Position numbers and translations under genes: made by a program
Shown: in pieces, positions 23,708 to 26,058 of the stretch
Layout: every line of letters starts with the position of its first letter
Numbering within the stretch: position 1 is the stretch's first letter
The notes under the pieces: generated by a model
Databases searched by the model: none
What the model was told of the DNA's origin: nothing
Seen by the model: the letters and a program-made list of their open reading frames with translations, nothing else
Source of the DNA: Eubacterium sp. TM05-53
Lineage (GTDB): Bacteria; Bacillota_I; Bacilli_A; Erysipelotrichales; Erysipelotrichaceae
Reading direction: 5' to 3'
Assembly (NCBI RefSeq): GCF_003436425.1
Contig: NZ_QSPK01000002.1
Location: 72,261-98,318, forward strand
Length of the DNA: 26,058 nucleotides

Positions 23708-25645
23708 ATGACACAAAAGAAAGAACCATTTTATTTAACAACGGCCATTGCGTATACATCAGGTAGACCTCACATTGGGAATACATATGAAATTATCTTG
23801 TCGGATGCGATTGCTCGTTTTAAAAGAGCACAAGGATATGACGTATTCTTTCAAACAGGTACGGATGAGCATGGTGTAAAAATTGAAGAAAAGGCAAAAG
23901 CTGCAGGCGTAAGTCCACAAGAATTCGTTGATGGTGTGGCTGCTCAAATTAAATCAAACTGGGATTTAATGAACACAAGCTATGATTATTTTGTACGTAC
24001 TACAGATGATTATCACGTAAAAGAAGTACAAAGCATTTTTAAACGTTTATATGATCAAGGCGATATCTATAAAGGAACTTATGAAGGATGGTATTGTACG
24101 CCTTGTGAATCATTCTGGACAGAATCTCAATTGGTAGATGGATGTTGCCCAGATTGTGGTCGTCCAGTTAAGAAGGCGAAAGAAGAAGCTTACTTCTTTA
24201 ATATGCAAAAGTATGCAGATCGCTTGATCAAATATATTGAAGATCATCCTGATTTCATTCAACCAGAGTCTCGTAAGAATGAAATGTTGAATAACTTCTT
24301 GCGTCCAGGATTACAAGATCTTTGTGTATCTCGTACATCATTTACATGGGGAGTTCCTGTTGACTTTGATCCAAAACACGTTGTATATGTTTGGATTGAT
24401 GCATTAAGCAACTATATCACTACACTTGGCTATCATGCGAATGGTGAAAGTGATGAAAAGTTTAAAAAGTATTGGCCAGCTACTCACATTATTGGTAAAG
24501 ATATTTTGCGTTTTCACACAATTTATTGGCCAATTATTTTAATGGCATTGGATTTACCTTTACCCAAGAAAGTATTTGGTCATCCATGGTTACTTACTGG
24601 AAGTGACAAAATGTCTAAATCAAAAGGAAATGTGATTTATGCTGAAGATTTAGTAGCTCACTTTGGTGTAGATGCTGTTCGTTACTATTGTTTACACGAA
24701 ATGCCATTTGCACAAGATGGAACGATTACTTGGGAATTGATGATTGAAAGAATCAATTCAGACTTGGCAAACATTTTAGGAAACTTAGTATCTCGTACAA
24801 TTGCGATGTCAAATAAATACTTTGGTGGTTTAGTCACAAATCCAAATGTATGCGAAGCTGTTGATGAAGAATTAAAAGCTTGTGCTTTAGAAACGAAGAA
24901 GAAAGTTGAAGCTAAGATGGAAGAACTTCGTGTTGGTGATGCATTAGATGAAGTATTCACATTGCTTCGTCGTACAAATAAGTATATTGATGAAACAATG
25001 CCTTGGGTACTTGCGAAGGATGAAACAAAACAAGATCGTTTAGCTACAGTTTTATATAACTTATTAGAATCTATTCGTATTTCAGCTTTATTGTTGCACT
25101 CATTCTTACCTGAAACTGCAGATAAGATGTTCGCATATTTAAATACAAAAGTAACAGATTTAGATTCTTGTGAATCTTTTGGAAACTTAGAAACAGATAT
25201 CCATGTCGTTGAAAAGTGTGAACCATTGTTTGCGCGTATCGATGAAAAGAAATTCATGGAAGAATTCAATAAAGAAAAAGAAGCAGCTAAAAAAGAAGAG
25301 CCTAAAAAAGAAGAAAAAGTAGAAGAAGTCACAATTGATGATTTTGCGAAACTACAATTCAAAGTAGGTACGATCGTGAAGTGTGAACCACATCCAAAGG
25401 CAGATCGTTTATTGGTTGAACAAGTTGATTTGGGTGGTGAAGTTCGTCAAATCGTGAGTGGTATTGCGAAACACTACAAACCTGAGGAATTGATTGGAAA
25501 ACAAGTTGTTGTAGTGACAAACTTAAAACCAGTTAAATTACGTGGTGTAGAATCAAATGGTATGATTTTGTGTGCTACAGATGATAAAGACTTGTCATTT
25601 GTCACAGTCGCAAAAGAAATGCCTAATGGTGTAACTGTTCGCTAA
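23708..25645 (+). CDS. metG: Methionyl-tRNA synthetase
   Basis: 645 residues, class I synthetase that charges tRNA-Met. The HIGH motif appears as HIGN (22-25) in GRPHIGNTYE, and KMSKS is at 301-305. A knuckle CTPC (130-133) with CPDC (147-150) shows one zinc site. Residues PESRKNEMLNNF, DLCVSRTSFTWG and the anticodon-domain NKYIDETMPWVLAK are as expected. After a Lys/Glu-rich linker (about 520-537) comes the C-terminal EMAPII-like tRNA-binding domain (FKVGTIVKCEPHPKADRLLV to the end), so the full two-domain form is present. AGGAGG (23694-23699) is 8 bases before ATG 23708 and only 2 before ATG 23702, which decides the start. It is controlled by the T-box leader. Confidence 0.96.
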   Translation: MTQKKEPFYLTTAIAYTSGRPHIGNTYEIILSDAIARFKRAQGYDVFFQTGTDEHGVKIEEKAKAAGVSPQEFVDGVAAQIKSNWDLMNTSYDYFVRTTDDYHVKEVQSIFKRLYDQGDIYKGTYEGWYCTPCESFWTESQLVDGCCPDCGRPVKKAKEEAYFFNMQKYADRLIKYIEDHPDFIQPESRKNEMLNNFLRPGLQDLCVSRTSFTWGVPVDFDPKHVVYVWIDALSNYITTLGYHANGESDEKFKKYWPATHIIGKDILRFHTIYWPIILMALDLPLPKKVFGHPWLLTGSDKMSKSKGNVIYAEDLVAHFGVDAVRYYCLHEMPFAQDGTITWELMIERINSDLANILGNLVSRTIAMSNKYFGGLVTNPNVCEAVDEELKACALETKKKVEAKMEELRVGDALDEVFTLLRRTNKYIDETMPWVLAKDETKQDRLATVLYNLLESIRISALLLHSFLPETADKMFAYLNTKVTDLDSCESFGNLETDIHVVEKCEPLFARIDEKKFMEEFNKEKEAAKKEEPKKEEKVEEVTIDDFAKLQFKVGTIVKCEPHPKADRLLVEQVDLGGEVRQIVSGIAKHYKPEELIGKQVVVVTNLKPVKLRGVESNGMILCATDDKDLSFVTVAKEMPNGVTVR

Positions 25646-25827
25646 TGAATGATAAACAAAAGGTTATTTTTAAACAATTACAGCTTGCTGGACTTGGCAT
25701 TGTCGTCTTTGTGTTTGGCTTGTTGTATCAAGAAAAAGCTATTTCCATGATTGGAATCTGTATCTTGATTTTTGGTTTATTAAGAACCTACTACATTAAA
25801 AAAGTAATTGAAAAACTAGATGAGTAA
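25645..25827 (+). CDS. Small two-helix membrane protein
   Basis: 60 residues. Two hydrophobic helices at about 14-27 and 32-46 are separated by the short turn YQEKAI, with charged ends (MNDKQKVIFKQ and KKVIEKLDE). The ATG overlaps the metG stop by one base (TAATG), so translation is probably coupled to metG, and no separate ribosome site is needed. A strong terminator overlaps its end. Similar small proteins follow housekeeping genes in many Firmicutes. No family is recognised and no function can be given. Confidence 0.7.
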   Translation: MNDKQKVIFKQLQLAGLGIVVFVFGLLYQEKAISMIGICILIFGLLRTYYIKKVIEKLDE

Positions 25828-25849
25828 TCAAATTGCTCGTCTTTTTTTT
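25818..25849 (+). terminator. Terminator of the metG unit
   Basis: AGATGAGTAA (25818-25827) and TTGCTCGTCT (25833-25842) form a 10-bp stem with two G-U pairs and a 5-base loop, followed by eight T counting the last stem base. It covers the stop codon of the 60-residue gene. Confidence 0.88.
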
Positions 25850-25853
25850 GCAA

Positions 25854-25879
25854 ATTAAAAAGGCGATGAACTCGCCTTG
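25854..25879 (-). terminator. Terminator of the decayed minus-strand gene
   Basis: AAGGCG (25860-25865) and CGCCTT (25873-25878) form a 6-bp stem with a 7-base loop. On the minus strand it is followed by TTTTAATTTG. It lies directly after the stop of the GGDEF-like fragment, as expected for its original terminator. Confidence 0.65.
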
Positions 25880-25881
25880 TT

Positions 25882-26010
25882 TAGTACATTAAACGATGCA
25901 TATTTTTAGCTTCATACATGGAATCATCCATCGATGATAAGAATGTATCAATATTTCCGGCTCTTCATCAGTAAATGTGGGTAGATTTATATAGAAAAAG
26001 GCTTAACTAG
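25882..26010 (-). pseudogene. Decayed 3' end of a GGDEF-type gene
   Basis: On the minus strand a frame ending at the TAA just before the terminator reads GNIDTFLSSMDDSMYEAKNM and then HRLMY. DSMYEAKN matches the closing helix of GGDEF domains (xADEAMYEAK). Just upstream this frame meets two stops, but the adjacent frame continues the sense with AFFYINLPTFTDEEP and is itself closed by a stop further up. So the fragment shows at least one frameshift and lacks the rest of the domain; it may continue beyond the window in degraded form. Family call is from a short match and so is tentative. The rest of 25850-26058 holds nothing else I can identify. Confidence 0.5.
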
Positions 26011-26058
26011 CAATTTGGTGACATGTCGATATATTTGACATTAATAGTGTCTATTTAA

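Noticed and set aside
23771..23782. HIGN instead of HIGH in MetRS as a sign of an inactive or unusual enzyme
   Set aside because: The segment PHIGNTYE is, as far as I recall, usual for this lineage of MetRS in Clostridia-like bacteria. All other motifs are intact and the gene is under T-box control.
24685..25362. 225-residue open frame on the minus strand opposite metG
   Set aside because: Serine-rich, low-complexity translation that mirrors the codon use of metG; no ribosome site or motif. It is a shadow of the real gene.

Overview
The window is chromosomal DNA of a low-GC Gram-positive bacterium. The gene set (pcrA-ligA-camS-gatCAB, a T-box-controlled metG, SD sites close to AGGAGG, Rho-independent terminators after most units) points to Firmicutes/Bacillota. 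The style of several proteins (Met-tRNA synthetase of the type seen in gut Clostridia and Erysipelotrichia, FIVAR-type surface protein, short divergent proteins) suggests Erysipelotrichia. That rank is an inference from remembered protein similarity, not a search.

Layout. 1-300: the 3' end of an IS1182-like transposase and a long inverted repeat. 377-2740: a minus-strand alpha/beta hydrolase, a plus-strand shortened imidazolonepropionase-like protein that lacks its metal-binding histidines, and a minus-strand SAM-dependent methyltransferase. 2827-4008: an acidic protein of unknown function, followed by a short decayed stretch. 4250-12587: the core operon pcrA-ligA-camS-gatC-gatA-gatB, tightly packed, which joins DNA repair/replication helicase and ligase to the Glu-tRNA(Gln)/Asp-tRNA(Asn) amidotransferase through a lipoprotein gene. 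12662-14802: a single-pass membrane protein, a peptidase S51-like protein and an orphan winged-helix regulator preceded by two identical 15-bp repeats exactly 21 bp apart. 14863-18433: glycogen phosphorylase, then a membrane diguanylate cyclase whose putative promoter overlaps the glgP terminator. 18442-19054: a broken cyclase-family (kynurenine formamidase-like) gene. 19130-23430: dxr, a secreted FIVAR surface protein with related domains at both ends, and a membrane RDD domain fused to a PHP phosphoesterase domain with altered metal ligands. 23433-25827: a T-box leader, metG and a small two-helix membrane protein. 25854-26058: a decayed minus-strand fragment that looks like the end of a GGDEF domain.

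Much of the window is housekeeping. The points most worth a second look are the RDD-PHP fusion, the orphan winged-helix gene with its helical-phase repeats, the surface protein with a sorting-like tail but no LPXTG, the amidohydrolase pseudoenzyme, and a recurring extended -10 promoter style (TGnTAtAAT) with weak -35 elements. I see no rRNA, tRNA, CRISPR array or complete mobile element, and no clear multi-gene system of a new kind.
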